DNA of 64,000 nucleotides from JAAFIW01 sp031414805 (lineage in GTDB: Bacteria; Pseudomonadota; Gammaproteobacteria; Burkholderiales; Burkholderiaceae_C): the NCBI GenBank assembly GCA_031414805.1, contig JANOQJ010000088.1:25396-89395 (forward strand), read 5' to 3'. Position numbers and translations under genes: made by a program. Below, one piece after another: positions 17,686 to 27,004 of the stretch (position 1 is the first letter of the stretch; each line of letters starts with the position of its first letter). Below the pieces are notes generated by a model. The model did not search any database. It was not told where the DNA came from and worked only from the letters and a program-made list of their open reading frames with translations.

Positions 17686-18360
17686 TTAGCTCTGGGGTTT
17701 GAGTTGCCCGGTCAGCTTTTGCAGTTTGGCCAAGTCTTCCGGCGCAGTTTGCGGCTGCAGTAGCTCCGCGCGCCCGTGCAGCCGCCCATTGGTGTAGTTG
17801 CTGATGCTGTTGAGCATGCGGGCGGGGTGCAGATTTGCCTTGGACGCATCTTTTAGAAACACTGCCACAAAATCGTTCCAGATGTCCAGTCGTTGTCCCG
17901 TTGTGAACGACTCCAGCAACGCTGGGTTGTAGCCCGACCGGTTGGCCCAGCCAACCAAGGCCAAACCGGCGTCAGGATAAAACCGCCAACAATCAACGGG
18001 GTACTGGTGAAACTCGCCATTGGACGGCGCATTCAAATAAAAAAGCCCCTCCGGTTTGAGCACCCGCAAGACTTCGTTGAACATCAACCAGAAAAACTCA
18101 ACATGCTCAAAGCACGAACTGCTCACCACCGCATCAAAAGATGCCGACTCAAATGGCAGCTGATACGCATCTTGCAGCACGATGTCCACGCCACGGCCGG
18201 CAACGAAGTCCACACCGACACAGCGGGCAGCTCGGGGCGCTACATCACGCAAAGACCCGTTGACGTTCAGCGCACCAATGTCCAGCACCACCCGTTCAGC
18301 CTCGTCGTTCAGATAGGTCTGGAAAAACAAGCGTCCGTTGTCGACCGCGGTTGGATGCAT
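17686..18360 (-). CDS. SAM-dependent methyltransferase (class I, type 11-like)
   Basis: 224 residues. Rossmann methyltransferase with motif I VVLDIGALNVNGSLRD, acidic loop CVGVDFVAGRGVDIV, then LPFESASFDAVVSSSCFEHV and EVLRVLKPEGLFYLNAP. Such proteins accompany glycosyltransferases in surface glycan clusters. It is divergent from the barrel/FecR/glycosyltransferase operon, and a role in glycan methylation is inferred from position only. The substrate cannot be read from the sequence. Confidence 0.85.
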   Translation of the reverse strand: MHPTAVDNGRLFFQTYLNDEAERVVLDIGALNVNGSLRDVAPRAARCVGVDFVAGRGVDIVLQDAYQLPFESASFDAVVSSSCFEHVEFFWLMFNEVLRVLKPEGLFYLNAPSNGEFHQYPVDCWRFYPDAGLALVGWANRSGYNPALLESFTTGQRLDIWNDFVAVFLKDASKANLHPARMLNSISNYTNGRLHGRAELLQPQTAPEDLAKLQKLTGQLKPQS

Positions 18361-18530
18361 CTAGGTGGTCCCCTGTTCAAAAAGTCTGGATGGTTCAAAT
18401 GGGCTCGGGAATCAGGAATTTTGTTGTTTGTTTCACCCCACAAAGCATTCTTGCGGTCATGGATGCTGTAGTAACTAAGCCTGACGCAGGGTTATAGTCC
18501 AGAGGATTAACCCACAAAACGGTGTGCAAA

Positions 18531-19904
18531 ATGTCACAGTTTTCCAAATGCTACTTTCGCCTTGGCTTGGGCGGGTTGGTAGGGCTTGTTTGTGCGGGCG
18601 TATCGGCGCAAACAGGGACTGTTGAACCGTTGGACCGACAAAGCGACGAGGCCTTCCGGCAGGTGTTGCAACAGCCTCAAAACCTCGGGCTCTGGTCTGC
18701 ATATGCGCAACTCTTGGTCCAAGCTGGCAACTATGAAGGCGGTATCGCTGCTCTGGACCGCTTGCTGCTGAACCCTGACGCGAATCCATATCTGCGGGTT
18801 GAAATTGCACTGCTGTACTTCCGGTTGGGGTCATACGCACCTGCCGAGGCCATGTTGCGCACAGCGCTTCAAGACCCTCGATTGCAAGGCGACCAGCGCG
18901 CATTTGCAAGCACGTTGATGACTGAGGTGGCCAAGCGCAACCAACGTTCACAACTGAGCGGGTCGGTGGTGCTGGGCTTGCGTAGCCAGACAAACCCCAC
19001 GTTTCGCACCAACAGCGCGCAGGTTTTGTCTGCCGGTGTTCTTGGCGCGTTGGCTGCTGACCAAAAACCCGATGCTGATACCGATGTGAGCCTGGGCTTG
19101 CGCGTACAACACCTGTACGACCTGGACCTGCAGAATTCGGCAACCATTTCCACCTCGCTGGGCGCCTATCTGGTGAACTACCGGTCGTCTGCTGGCAGTC
19201 AACTACAAGTCAGCCCGACCAAGCCCTATGACCTGCAAGTCGTTGACGTTTCAACAGGGCTGCAATTCAAACCGTTTCCTTCGTCGTTTTCTGAACTGAC
19301 GATGCGCCCGCACATTTTGTTGTCAAACGTCGTCGCGCAAGGCCATCAGTACCTGGGAAATCATGGGGTGGGTATTGATTTCACCTGGCGGCCTGACGAG
19401 CGCACGCTGGTGGACGTCACGCTGGATCGTCAAAGGCGAAACTTTGCTAGCCGCATCGACGTGGTCAATGCGGACCTGCTGGACGGCCATTTATACGGTG
19501 TGCGCTCGCGCATCAGCCGTGAAATGGGCTCGGGACAGGTGCTCACGGGGGAATACGCGACCAAACGCAACCGGGCCAAGCGTGAGTTCTACAACTACGA
19601 CTCTCATGAGTTTCGCGTGACTTACTCGATGTCGTACAAGAGCCCGATGGCTGACGCTGGTTACTGGACAACAGCCGTGTGGCTGGGCGCGCTCAATCGG
19701 TCTTACGATGCGCCCGATGCGTCTGTCAGCGCCACCGAAACGCGACGCGACCGTGAGGCGCGCATCGGCATTAGCCATCATGTGCCACTCACCGCTTCGT
19801 GGTCGTTGCTGTTAACTGCCGAACACTCGCGTAACCAGGCAAACCTGCCTAATTTCCGTTACAAAAACACGTCGCTGTCGGGTGCCGTGGTGCGTGGCTT
19901 CTAA
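18531..19904 (+). CDS. TPR plus outer-membrane beta-barrel protein (Slam/DUF560-like)
   Basis: About 457 residues. An N-terminal signal peptide ends near VCAGVSAQTG. Residues about 35-130 hold TPR-like helical repeats (AYAQLLVQAGNYEGGIAALD, ALLYFRLGSYAPAEAMLRT). From about 145 onward alternating hydrophobic strands end in a terminal Phe (GAVVRGF), the signature of an outer-membrane barrel. A periplasmic TPR followed by a barrel is the architecture of Slam/DUF560 proteins that help export surface lipoproteins; assignment to that family is moderate. It starts a four-gene run with the FecR protein 10 bases downstream and two glycosyltransferase genes. ATG 18531 is preferred to GTG 18522. Confidence 0.7.
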   Translation: MSQFSKCYFRLGLGGLVGLVCAGVSAQTGTVEPLDRQSDEAFRQVLQQPQNLGLWSAYAQLLVQAGNYEGGIAALDRLLLNPDANPYLRVEIALLYFRLGSYAPAEAMLRTALQDPRLQGDQRAFASTLMTEVAKRNQRSQLSGSVVLGLRSQTNPTFRTNSAQVLSAGVLGALAADQKPDADTDVSLGLRVQHLYDLDLQNSATISTSLGAYLVNYRSSAGSQLQVSPTKPYDLQVVDVSTGLQFKPFPSSFSELTMRPHILLSNVVAQGHQYLGNHGVGIDFTWRPDERTLVDVTLDRQRRNFASRIDVVNADLLDGHLYGVRSRISREMGSGQVLTGEYATKRNRAKREFYNYDSHEFRVTYSMSYKSPMADAGYWTTAVWLGALNRSYDAPDASVSATETRRDREARIGISHHVPLTASWSLLLTAEHSRNQANLPNFRYKNTSLSGAVVRGF

Positions 19905-19914
19905 GGAGTAACCC

Positions 19915-20718
19915 ATGAGCCCTCCCATCTCCAAAGACTGGTGGCTGGCTGCCGCCCTGACCAGCGCAGCACTGCCAGCAGCGCTGGGTCAACCGGCTGC
20001 CGGTGAGAATCGTCCTCAAAGTGCCGTTGTCACATCGGCCATAGCCGGTTCACGCACGGCGAACAACACGTCGATCTACATTGATGGCACCAGTGACCAT
20101 CGGCTGATCACCGACGCCAAAACAACGATGCACGTACTGTTCTCCGATCAGTCGGCGATCACTTTGGGCCCAAATTCGGAGCTGGTCATCACGAAATACC
20201 AGTTTGATTCGCGGGCCAAAACCGGTCAGCTATTGATCAACATGAGTAAGGGGCTGCTCCGCGTCGTCGGTGGTTTTCTCAGTAAGAAAAGCGAGACCGT
20301 GGTGCGAACAAATACCGCGACCGTGGGCATACGCGGCGGCATTTCCCTGATCGAGAGCGACGACACGCAAACCAACGCCACGTTCCTTTTCGGGCAACAA
20401 ATGCGGGTGTCCAGTCTGGACGACACTCAGAATCAGACGGTCACCCGGCCAGGGTTCGGCGTCACAACATCGAGCAATGGGCCATCAAGCCCGTTCCGCA
20501 GGCCGATTGGCGAGATTTCCAGCCAATTGCGGCAGCTGGATCTGACCAACGAGTCAGAACAAGGGTCAACACCTCCCACCGCCCAGTTGCCGTCTGATGA
20601 TGTCAACGCGTACGCGCCAGACCGGGTCAATGCAGTTGGGGACGATCCTGACATGGGATTCCAGGCCCCGACGTTGAGAGATGTTCTGGGCAGCCAGTCG
20701 CCCGGCAATCAGTCCTGA
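19915..20718 (+). CDS. Secreted FecR-domain protein
   Basis: 267 residues. Hydrophobic N-terminal signal (WWLAAALTSAALPAALG) indicates export. The FecR domain covers about residues 60-150: LITDAKTTMHVLFSDQSAI, TLGPNSELVITKYQFD, GQLLINMSKGLLRVVGG and NTATVGIRGG. Unlike sigma-regulator FecR there is no inner-membrane anti-sigma segment and no sigma factor nearby, so this is the stand-alone extracytoplasmic type often found beside surface proteins. The C-terminal third is low-complexity, Ser/Pro/Asp-rich. It follows the barrel gene by 10 bases; an assembly role with the barrel is inferred. Confidence 0.82.
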   Translation: MSPPISKDWWLAAALTSAALPAALGQPAAGENRPQSAVVTSAIAGSRTANNTSIYIDGTSDHRLITDAKTTMHVLFSDQSAITLGPNSELVITKYQFDSRAKTGQLLINMSKGLLRVVGGFLSKKSETVVRTNTATVGIRGGISLIESDDTQTNATFLFGQQMRVSSLDDTQNQTVTRPGFGVTTSSNGPSSPFRRPIGEISSQLRQLDLTNESEQGSTPPTAQLPSDDVNAYAPDRVNAVGDDPDMGFQAPTLRDVLGSQSPGNQS

Positions 20719-20763
20719 GTTCGGTCAGTCGTGCCGTCATCCGTCCAGAGGCTGCGCTGAGCC

Positions 20764-21801
20764 ATGCGCGTCCTGTTTGTCTCCGATTACCCGCACTTAC
20801 CTGACATCAAAGGTGGGCTGCAAACCACCACGCACGATCTATGTCGCGCCATCCAGTTGATGGGGGCAGAAGCCGCCGTTTTGTGCGGCCTCAGTGAACA
20901 CCGACCCGCGGATGCAGCGAGTCAGACGATCAGTGATGATTCATTGGGTTACCTGTGCATGCGCGCTGCCTCGCCCGACACGGCGCTAGCACTTGTTGCT
21001 GCAGCGTGGGGCGCTTCGATCGTCGTGGTTCAGAGCGGCATGGCCCTGTCATCCATGGTGCTGGCCAGTTTGCGCACGGGTTGCGCAACGGCCGTATACC
21101 TGCACAATGTGGAGGTACATCAACTGCGCGGCACCCTCATTCCCGACCCATCGCTGTTGTACCTGGCTAATTCGGTATTCACTGCGCAGCGGTGGCACGC
21201 CCTGTGTGGTCTGCGATGCCAGGTTGTCCCCCCGGTCATAGCTGCAGAAAACTACATGGCGGACGGTGGTGTGGGTAGGGGTGAGAAGGTTTTGTTTGTC
21301 AATCCCACGCCTGTCAAGGGTGTGGAAATCATGTTTGCGCTGGCTGCGCACTGCCCTGATGTTTCCTTTCTCGTCGTGGAAAGCTGGGGTTTGGAGCCAA
21401 ACTGGCAGCGGCTGTGCCAAATGAGAGCGCGGGCCCTCGGAAATGTGCAGTGGCTTGGCGCGACGGACAACATGCAGGCTGTTTATGCACAAGCGCGTTT
21501 GCTGCTGATGCCGTCGGTGTGGGAGGAGTCTTTTGGCCGCACAGCTGTGGAAGCCCAGCTCAACGGGATTCCCGTGCTGGCCAGTCAGCGTGGCGCGCTA
21601 GCCGACACCATTGGTGCCGGTGGCATTGCAGTGGATCCGCATGCACCTGTTCTAGCATGGGCGCAGGCCCTGCGTCACTTGCTGGCCGAGCATGCGCAGT
21701 TCAGCGCTGCAGCCCGAGCGCATGCCTTGCAATACACGGCGGCAACACCGCTTGTCGTCGCGCAGTTATTAACCCTGTTGGCAGAGCATTCCCTGCGATA
21801 G
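20764..21801 (+). CDS. Glycosyltransferase family 4 (GT-B)
   Basis: 345 residues. The N-terminal domain begins MRVLFVSDYPHLPDIKGGLQ with the glycine-rich acceptor loop, and the C-terminal domain has FVNPTPVKGVEIM, LGATDNMQAVYAQARLLLMP and the family signature SVWEESFGRTAVEAQLNGIP, with the EX7E glutamates of GT4. It should transfer a sugar from a nucleotide donor on the cytosolic side. It sits 45 bases after the FecR gene and four bases before the tripartite glycosyltransferase, so it is part of the same operon. Confidence 0.9.
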   Translation: MRVLFVSDYPHLPDIKGGLQTTTHDLCRAIQLMGAEAAVLCGLSEHRPADAASQTISDDSLGYLCMRAASPDTALALVAAAWGASIVVVQSGMALSSMVLASLRTGCATAVYLHNVEVHQLRGTLIPDPSLLYLANSVFTAQRWHALCGLRCQVVPPVIAAENYMADGGVGRGEKVLFVNPTPVKGVEIMFALAAHCPDVSFLVVESWGLEPNWQRLCQMRARALGNVQWLGATDNMQAVYAQARLLLMPSVWEESFGRTAVEAQLNGIPVLASQRGALADTIGAGGIAVDPHAPVLAWAQALRHLLAEHAQFSAAARAHALQYTAATPLVVAQLLTLLAEHSLR

Positions 21802-21805
21802 GCGG

Positions 21806-24800
21806 ATGGCAACCGACACCGCCGTGCACCAGATTGCAACCGCTTGGCAGTGCTTTGCGGCCGGTAATCTCGACGATGCACTGAGCCTTGCACGCGACGC
21901 GTACGCAGCGTCTCCGATGCACCGCAAGGTATGTGCAGCGCTTGGGTTTTTTTTGATTCAGGCGGGCTTACTTGATGACGCTGCAGCGGTGTTGCAACCA
22001 GCCATTGAGAACGACCCCGAGTACGCGCCCTTGCATTGGTACAACGGCTACCTACGCTCTCGCCAAGGCGATGTTGCCGGTGCAGCACTCGCTTTCCAGT
22101 GCGCCTGCGAGTTAGACCCAGGGCTTGATGAGGCGGCTTTCGCCCTGGCCTGGGCCTTGCACGACCTTGGGCGAACAAAAGAAGCACTCCCGTGGGCAAG
22201 CCATGCACTGACGTTGATGCGAACGCCTGCACGTTTGATGCAGATGGGTTGGTTGCAGCAAGTTCTGGGCAATCTGGAATTGGCGGTTCAAGCTTATAGG
22301 GAAGCTATCGCGGGGTTTGACCCACAAGCCGCCGAACAGCCCCGTCTTCGCCTTCACTTGTCGCAGTGTCTCGTTCGGCTGGGGCAATCTGCAGAGGCTG
22401 CGTTATTGCTGCGTGACGCTGTAAAACAGTGGCCAGACAACGCTGAGTTACGGACCGAAGCAGCGTGGCGTGAGCATGCGCAGGGACACTTCCCGTATGC
22501 GCTACAGCTGGCGCGCGACTTGGTTCGGGATCACCCGCACCGGGCTGAAAGCTGGCACCTCTTGGGCGTGCTGCACCAGGACTCAGGTGACTTGAAAGCC
22601 GCCGACCAGGCCTTTCTGGAGGCCCACCAGCGTGATCTGGGCCTGACCGATGCGCTGGTGCGTCGTGCGCGGATCCAGCGGGAATTCAAGCAATTCGAGG
22701 GTGCGAAGTGGTTACTGGGCCTGGCACTGCAACACCGCGCCAACGATGACGCGGCTCAGGATCAGCTTGCCCAAATCCTGCTTGATCTGCAAGAAACCGA
22801 CGAAGCACGCCGGTTACTGCATCGACGCCTTCGCGTGCGGCCCGATAGCGCTGACTTGTGGCGTCTGCTGGCGGTGGGACAGCTGCGTAAACAGCGGCCC
22901 CAAGCTGCAGCACGTGCATTGCGCAAGGCGCTGTCACTCGAGCCAGGCAGTGTCGAGGCGCAGCGCATGCTTGGCTGGCTGAGCCTGGAGGAAGGTGAGC
23001 TGGTGCAAGCCGTCTCCATCGTGCGGCACCTGGTAGCCCGGCTTCCGCACGACACTGCGGCCCAAGTTCAGGCAGCGTTTGTTCTGTCGCGGGCGGGGCA
23101 CCTCGCTGAGGCTGAGCATTGGGCACAAAAAGCCGTGGCGCAAGCGCCCGCACTGGCCGAGGCTTGGCGGGCGCTGTCGCATGTTCGCTTGCGTCAGGGG
23201 TGGCTGAGTGAGGCGGAGTTTGCTGTCCAGCAGGCTTTACAGCTCGTGCCGGGACAGCCCGACAGCCTGCGGCACCTCGGGTGGGTACTGTTGGCGTCGG
23301 CGCGCCTTGGCGAAGCCCAACTAGCCTTCCTGCGAGCGATCGAGGCCGTGCCGGGTGACCCAGTTCCAAAACTTGAACTGGGCGAAGCCCAGCGCCGAGC
23401 CGGTCAATTCACCGTCGCATTACAGGGCGTCAATGCCTTGCTGGCAGCGCGCCCCACATGGCAGCCAGCCTTGCTGTTGCGAGCCCGGTTGATGGTGGAA
23501 GGGGGCGTTGACGGTGCCGCTGATACCTGCGCCCAGTTGTTGCGAAGTGATGTACGCAACGCGGATGCTGTGAAGGTGTGCCTGCGCCTGACGGGTCTTG
23601 GTAACCCGCGTGCCCGGCGCTTGCTGTCGATGGCGGCGCTGGATGTTCTGCGTACGGTCTGGCGAGATGCCATCGTCGAAGCAAGCCACACCCAAGGACA
23701 AGCGTATCTGGCGATGTTGATTCGGGCTGCCAGCGAAGACATGGATACGGATCCGTGGATCGCGACTGCAGCGCTGTATGCCAACGCGCTGTCACCACAG
23801 TCAACTGCTGTTGGGTTGGCCGTTCAGGCGCGCGACTGGTACCGTGGGCTGAAGGTGCGCAGCGGCCTGGCGCCTTTTGCGGCTGCGCCTTTGCATCGCA
23901 GGTCGGACGAACGCCCCCGCATTGCGTATGTAGCCAGTCAACTGCATCAGAGCCTGCTGCGTCGGGTGTTGGCTGCGCACACGGCGGATCAAGCGCAGGT
24001 TTTTCTCTACACCTGCCATCCCTTTTACGGTCTGCCGTCGCATATTCACTTGTTGCCGTTGGTGCCTGAAACGCTGGCTGAGTCCTGTGCAGCCAACCGG
24101 ATTGATGTGGTGATTGATGTCGGCGGTCTGCACCCGTTCGAGGGCCAATTTGGCTTGCTGGAAGCTTATGCGCGCCGACTGGCCCCGGTGCAGTTGGGCT
24201 GGCTGGGTTGCTGGGGTAGCACTGGCGGCTTGTTTGACGGTTTGCTGGCCGACGATGCGGCAATTCCGCCGCAGCACGCGGTTGGCTATGAGGAACCGGT
24301 ATTCCCGCTGCGCGGCGGTCAATGGTGTTGGGATCCGCCGTTGGCTGCGCCTGATACGCGCCCGCCCCCGTCATTGACCCATGGCGGCACCACCTACGGC
24401 GTGACGGCACGCAGCCTCAAACTGAGCGAGCCCTGCCTGGACGCATTCGCGCGTGTCGTCGCGCGCACGCCGATGTCGACGATTCGGTTCATTGGCCGCG
24501 TCGCCGACGATTGGCCCCTGCGCAGACAAGTGCTGGCTTGCATGCACGCGCACGGTGTGGGCACAGGGCGCGTGTTTTTTGATCCGTTTCGACCGCATGC
24601 GGCTTATCTGGAATGGTTTGGTCGGGTCGATGTCGTCCTGGACAGTTTTCCATTCAACGGCGGCTTGAGCCTGCTGGACCCGTTGTGGATGGGTGTGCCT
24701 GTGGTGACGCTGGCGGGAAGCTGGGCTGGTGCCCGGCAAGGGGCTTCTGTTCTGGCAGCGCTGGGGTTGACAGGATGGGTAGCGGAGAACGAGCAAGGGT

Positions 24801-27004
24801 TTTGCGACACTGCAATCGCGATCGCCAACAACCGTGGTGCCTTGTCAGCGCACCGCGCTGCATTGAGGTCACGCATCAGGGGTTCTGCCCTGTTGGATGG
24901 ACGTCGCGTTGCATCGCAAATCGAGCAGATCTGTGCGCAGCTAACGCGCGCCAGCACTGCCATCGCCTTCGCGGCAGATGCGAAGACGCGTACAAGAGCG
25001 CATGCTCAATGGGCGTTAGACGGTTGGCTGAGCCAACCCCGCTGCATCAGCTTGCCGACTCCGGCGTCGGACGCGACACCGGATCTATCGGTTGTGGTGG
25101 TGCTTTTCAACCAGGCGGGCCTGTCACGCCGCACCCTGCAGGCTTTGGCAGACCAGCAGGGTGTGCGGTTTGAAACCATTGTTGTCGACAACGCATCAAG
25201 TGACCGCACACCGCAGTTGTTGAATCAATTGCAAGGTGCTCGCATCGTCCGCAACACCGCGAACTTGGGATTTTTGCGTGCTGCCAACCAAGGCGCAGAG
25301 TTGGCGACGGGGCGCTATTTGGCCTTCCTGAACAGTGACGCCATCTTGCAGGAAGGCGCGTTGGCCGCCGCACTGCAGGCGATTCAGGCTGACTGCAGGA
25401 TCGGCGCTTTGGGCGGGCGCGTGGTGCTGACCGACGGTGGGCTGCAGGAAGCCGGAAATGTGATCTTCTGCGACGGCAGTGCAGCAGGAATTGGGCGCGC
25501 AGAAGACCCATTTGGATATGCTGCCCGCGCCGCACGGTCAACTGACTATGTATCGGGCGTTTTTCTCCTGACGCCTGTACCGCTGTGGCGCAGGTTGGGT
25601 GGCTTCGACGAGGCATTTGCTCCTGCTTACTACGAAGACACCGATTACTGCGTGCGCGTGTGGCAAACCGGCATGCGTGTGGTCTATGAGCCTGCTGTGT
25701 TGCTGGAGCACCTGGAGTGGGGCAGCGCCACCGGTGAAAGTGCCACGCACCTCATGCAGCACAACCGCGAGCTGTTTTGCGAACGCCACAGTGCCTGGCT
25801 GCAAGACCAACCACGGCCCGCAGCGCAGCCGCTGGATGCAGACCCTTGGCGCTCGCCAGAAGACCATCCGCGCCGTCCCCGTGTGCTGTTTGTCGACAAT
25901 GAAGTGCCGCATATGTTCAAAGGCGGAGGCCTTCCCAGAGCCCGCTTGATGTTGCAGGCCCTGCGCGATTGGCCGGTAACACTGTTTCCGTTGTGGGCGC
26001 TGCACGACGACTGGCGTGCGGTGTACGCCTCGCTTCCAGGCAGCGTTGAAGTTGCGTTGGGACATGGGATGGCGGGACTCGAAGCTTTTTTGGAACGGCG
26101 GCTAGGTGTCTACGACGTATTGCTGGTCAGTCGGCCGCCCAATCTGCAGGCACTGCAACCGCTACGCACTCGCAGACCCGAGCTGTTTGCGGGCATGCGC
26201 CTGGTGTATGACGCCGAAGCGCTGTTTGCAATGCGTGACATTGCCATGGCCGAGGTACAAGGCAGACCGCTTCCGGTGGCCACTGCGCAGGCGCGTATCG
26301 ACTGCGAAGTTGCCCTGGCTGCTGATGCGAGCGATGTGCTCGTCGTGTCCGACGGCGACGCTCGACATTTCCAGGCGGCGGGGCATCGCACCCACATCCT
26401 GAGCCATGGCATTGCCGTGCGTCGCGGTGTACCCGGGTTGAGCCGTCGCAGTGGGCTGTTGTTCATCGGCGCGCTGCACCCTGGAACACCCAACGAGGAT
26501 GGGCTGCTCTGGTTCATCCGCGAGGTGCTACCGCTGCTGCGCCAGAACACGCCCATCGCACCCAAGTTGTCGGTCGTGGGCGTCTGCCTGTCCGACAAGG
26601 TGGCCGCATTCGCCGGACCTGACATTACCGTGCTGGGTCCGCAGGACTCACTGGAGCCGCATTACGACGCCGCACGCGTGTTTGTTGCACCCGTGCGTTT
26701 CGCTGGCGGTGTGCCCGCCAAAGTGATTGAAGCCGCTGCCAACGGCTTACCCACGGTGGCATCGGCGTTGTTGGTGCAGCAGTTGGGCTGGCGTGACGGG
26801 CTGGATATCGTCGGGGCCCGGGATGCCCTCACATTCGCTTCCGGCATCACACGCTTGTTGGACGATGATGTGGCATGGCAGAACCAACAACACGCTGCCT
26901 GGCAGCAATGCGCACAGCGCTACGACCCTGAACTGTTTGGCCGCGCCTTGCGTGCCGTGCTCAATGCTACCGATGCCGGTGGATCAAAGGCTCAACGACC
27001 CTGA
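21806..27004 (+). CDS. Tripartite glycosyltransferase: TPR - OGT/SPINDLY-like - GT2 - GT4
   Basis: 1732 residues, the longest gene here. Residues 1 to about 640 are a TPR superhelix of many repeats. About 700-1060 is an OGT/SPINDLY-like GT41-type domain: RIAYVASQLHQSLLRR, IDVVIDVGGLHPFEGQF, TYGVTARSLKLSEPCLD with the UDP-contacting Lys, and VVLDSFPFNGGLSLLDPLWM. About 1090-1335 is a GT2 domain: SVVVVLFNQAGLSRRTLQAL, VDNASSDRT, FLNSDAIL, GGFDEAFAPAYYEDTDYCVR. About 1355-1725 is a GT4 domain: FVDNEVPHMFKGGGLPRAR, LLFIGALHPGTPNEDG and VIEAAANGLPTVAS. Probably a cytosolic multi-step glycan or protein glycosylation enzyme. Its 3' end overlaps the convergent methyltransferase by 13 bases. Confidence 0.92.
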   Translation: MATDTAVHQIATAWQCFAAGNLDDALSLARDAYAASPMHRKVCAALGFFLIQAGLLDDAAAVLQPAIENDPEYAPLHWYNGYLRSRQGDVAGAALAFQCACELDPGLDEAAFALAWALHDLGRTKEALPWASHALTLMRTPARLMQMGWLQQVLGNLELAVQAYREAIAGFDPQAAEQPRLRLHLSQCLVRLGQSAEAALLLRDAVKQWPDNAELRTEAAWREHAQGHFPYALQLARDLVRDHPHRAESWHLLGVLHQDSGDLKAADQAFLEAHQRDLGLTDALVRRARIQREFKQFEGAKWLLGLALQHRANDDAAQDQLAQILLDLQETDEARRLLHRRLRVRPDSADLWRLLAVGQLRKQRPQAAARALRKALSLEPGSVEAQRMLGWLSLEEGELVQAVSIVRHLVARLPHDTAAQVQAAFVLSRAGHLAEAEHWAQKAVAQAPALAEAWRALSHVRLRQGWLSEAEFAVQQALQLVPGQPDSLRHLGWVLLASARLGEAQLAFLRAIEAVPGDPVPKLELGEAQRRAGQFTVALQGVNALLAARPTWQPALLLRARLMVEGGVDGAADTCAQLLRSDVRNADAVKVCLRLTGLGNPRARRLLSMAALDVLRTVWRDAIVEASHTQGQAYLAMLIRAASEDMDTDPWIATAALYANALSPQSTAVGLAVQARDWYRGLKVRSGLAPFAAAPLHRRSDERPRIAYVASQLHQSLLRRVLAAHTADQAQVFLYTCHPFYGLPSHIHLLPLVPETLAESCAANRIDVVIDVGGLHPFEGQFGLLEAYARRLAPVQLGWLGCWGSTGGLFDGLLADDAAIPPQHAVGYEEPVFPLRGGQWCWDPPLAAPDTRPPPSLTHGGTTYGVTARSLKLSEPCLDAFARVVARTPMSTIRFIGRVADDWPLRRQVLACMHAHGVGTGRVFFDPFRPHAAYLEWFGRVDVVLDSFPFNGGLSLLDPLWMGVPVVTLAGSWAGARQGASVLAALGLTGWVAENEQGFCDTAIAIANNRGALSAHRAALRSRIRGSALLDGRRVASQIEQICAQLTRASTAIAFAADAKTRTRAHAQWALDGWLSQPRCISLPTPASDATPDLSVVVVLFNQAGLSRRTLQALADQQGVRFETIVVDNASSDRTPQLLNQLQGARIVRNTANLGFLRAANQGAELATGRYLAFLNSDAILQEGALAAALQAIQADCRIGALGGRVVLTDGGLQEAGNVIFCDGSAAGIGRAEDPFGYAARAARSTDYVSGVFLLTPVPLWRRLGGFDEAFAPAYYEDTDYCVRVWQTGMRVVYEPAVLLEHLEWGSATGESATHLMQHNRELFCERHSAWLQDQPRPAAQPLDADPWRSPEDHPRRPRVLFVDNEVPHMFKGGGLPRARLMLQALRDWPVTLFPLWALHDDWRAVYASLPGSVEVALGHGMAGLEAFLERRLGVYDVLLVSRPPNLQALQPLRTRRPELFAGMRLVYDAEALFAMRDIAMAEVQGRPLPVATAQARIDCEVALAADASDVLVVSDGDARHFQAAGHRTHILSHGIAVRRGVPGLSRRSGLLFIGALHPGTPNEDGLLWFIREVLPLLRQNTPIAPKLSVVGVCLSDKVAAFAGPDITVLGPQDSLEPHYDAARVFVAPVRFAGGVPAKVIEAAANGLPTVASALLVQQLGWRDGLDIVGARDALTFASGITRLLDDDVAWQNQQHAAWQQCAQRYDPELFGRALRAVLNATDAGGSKAQRP

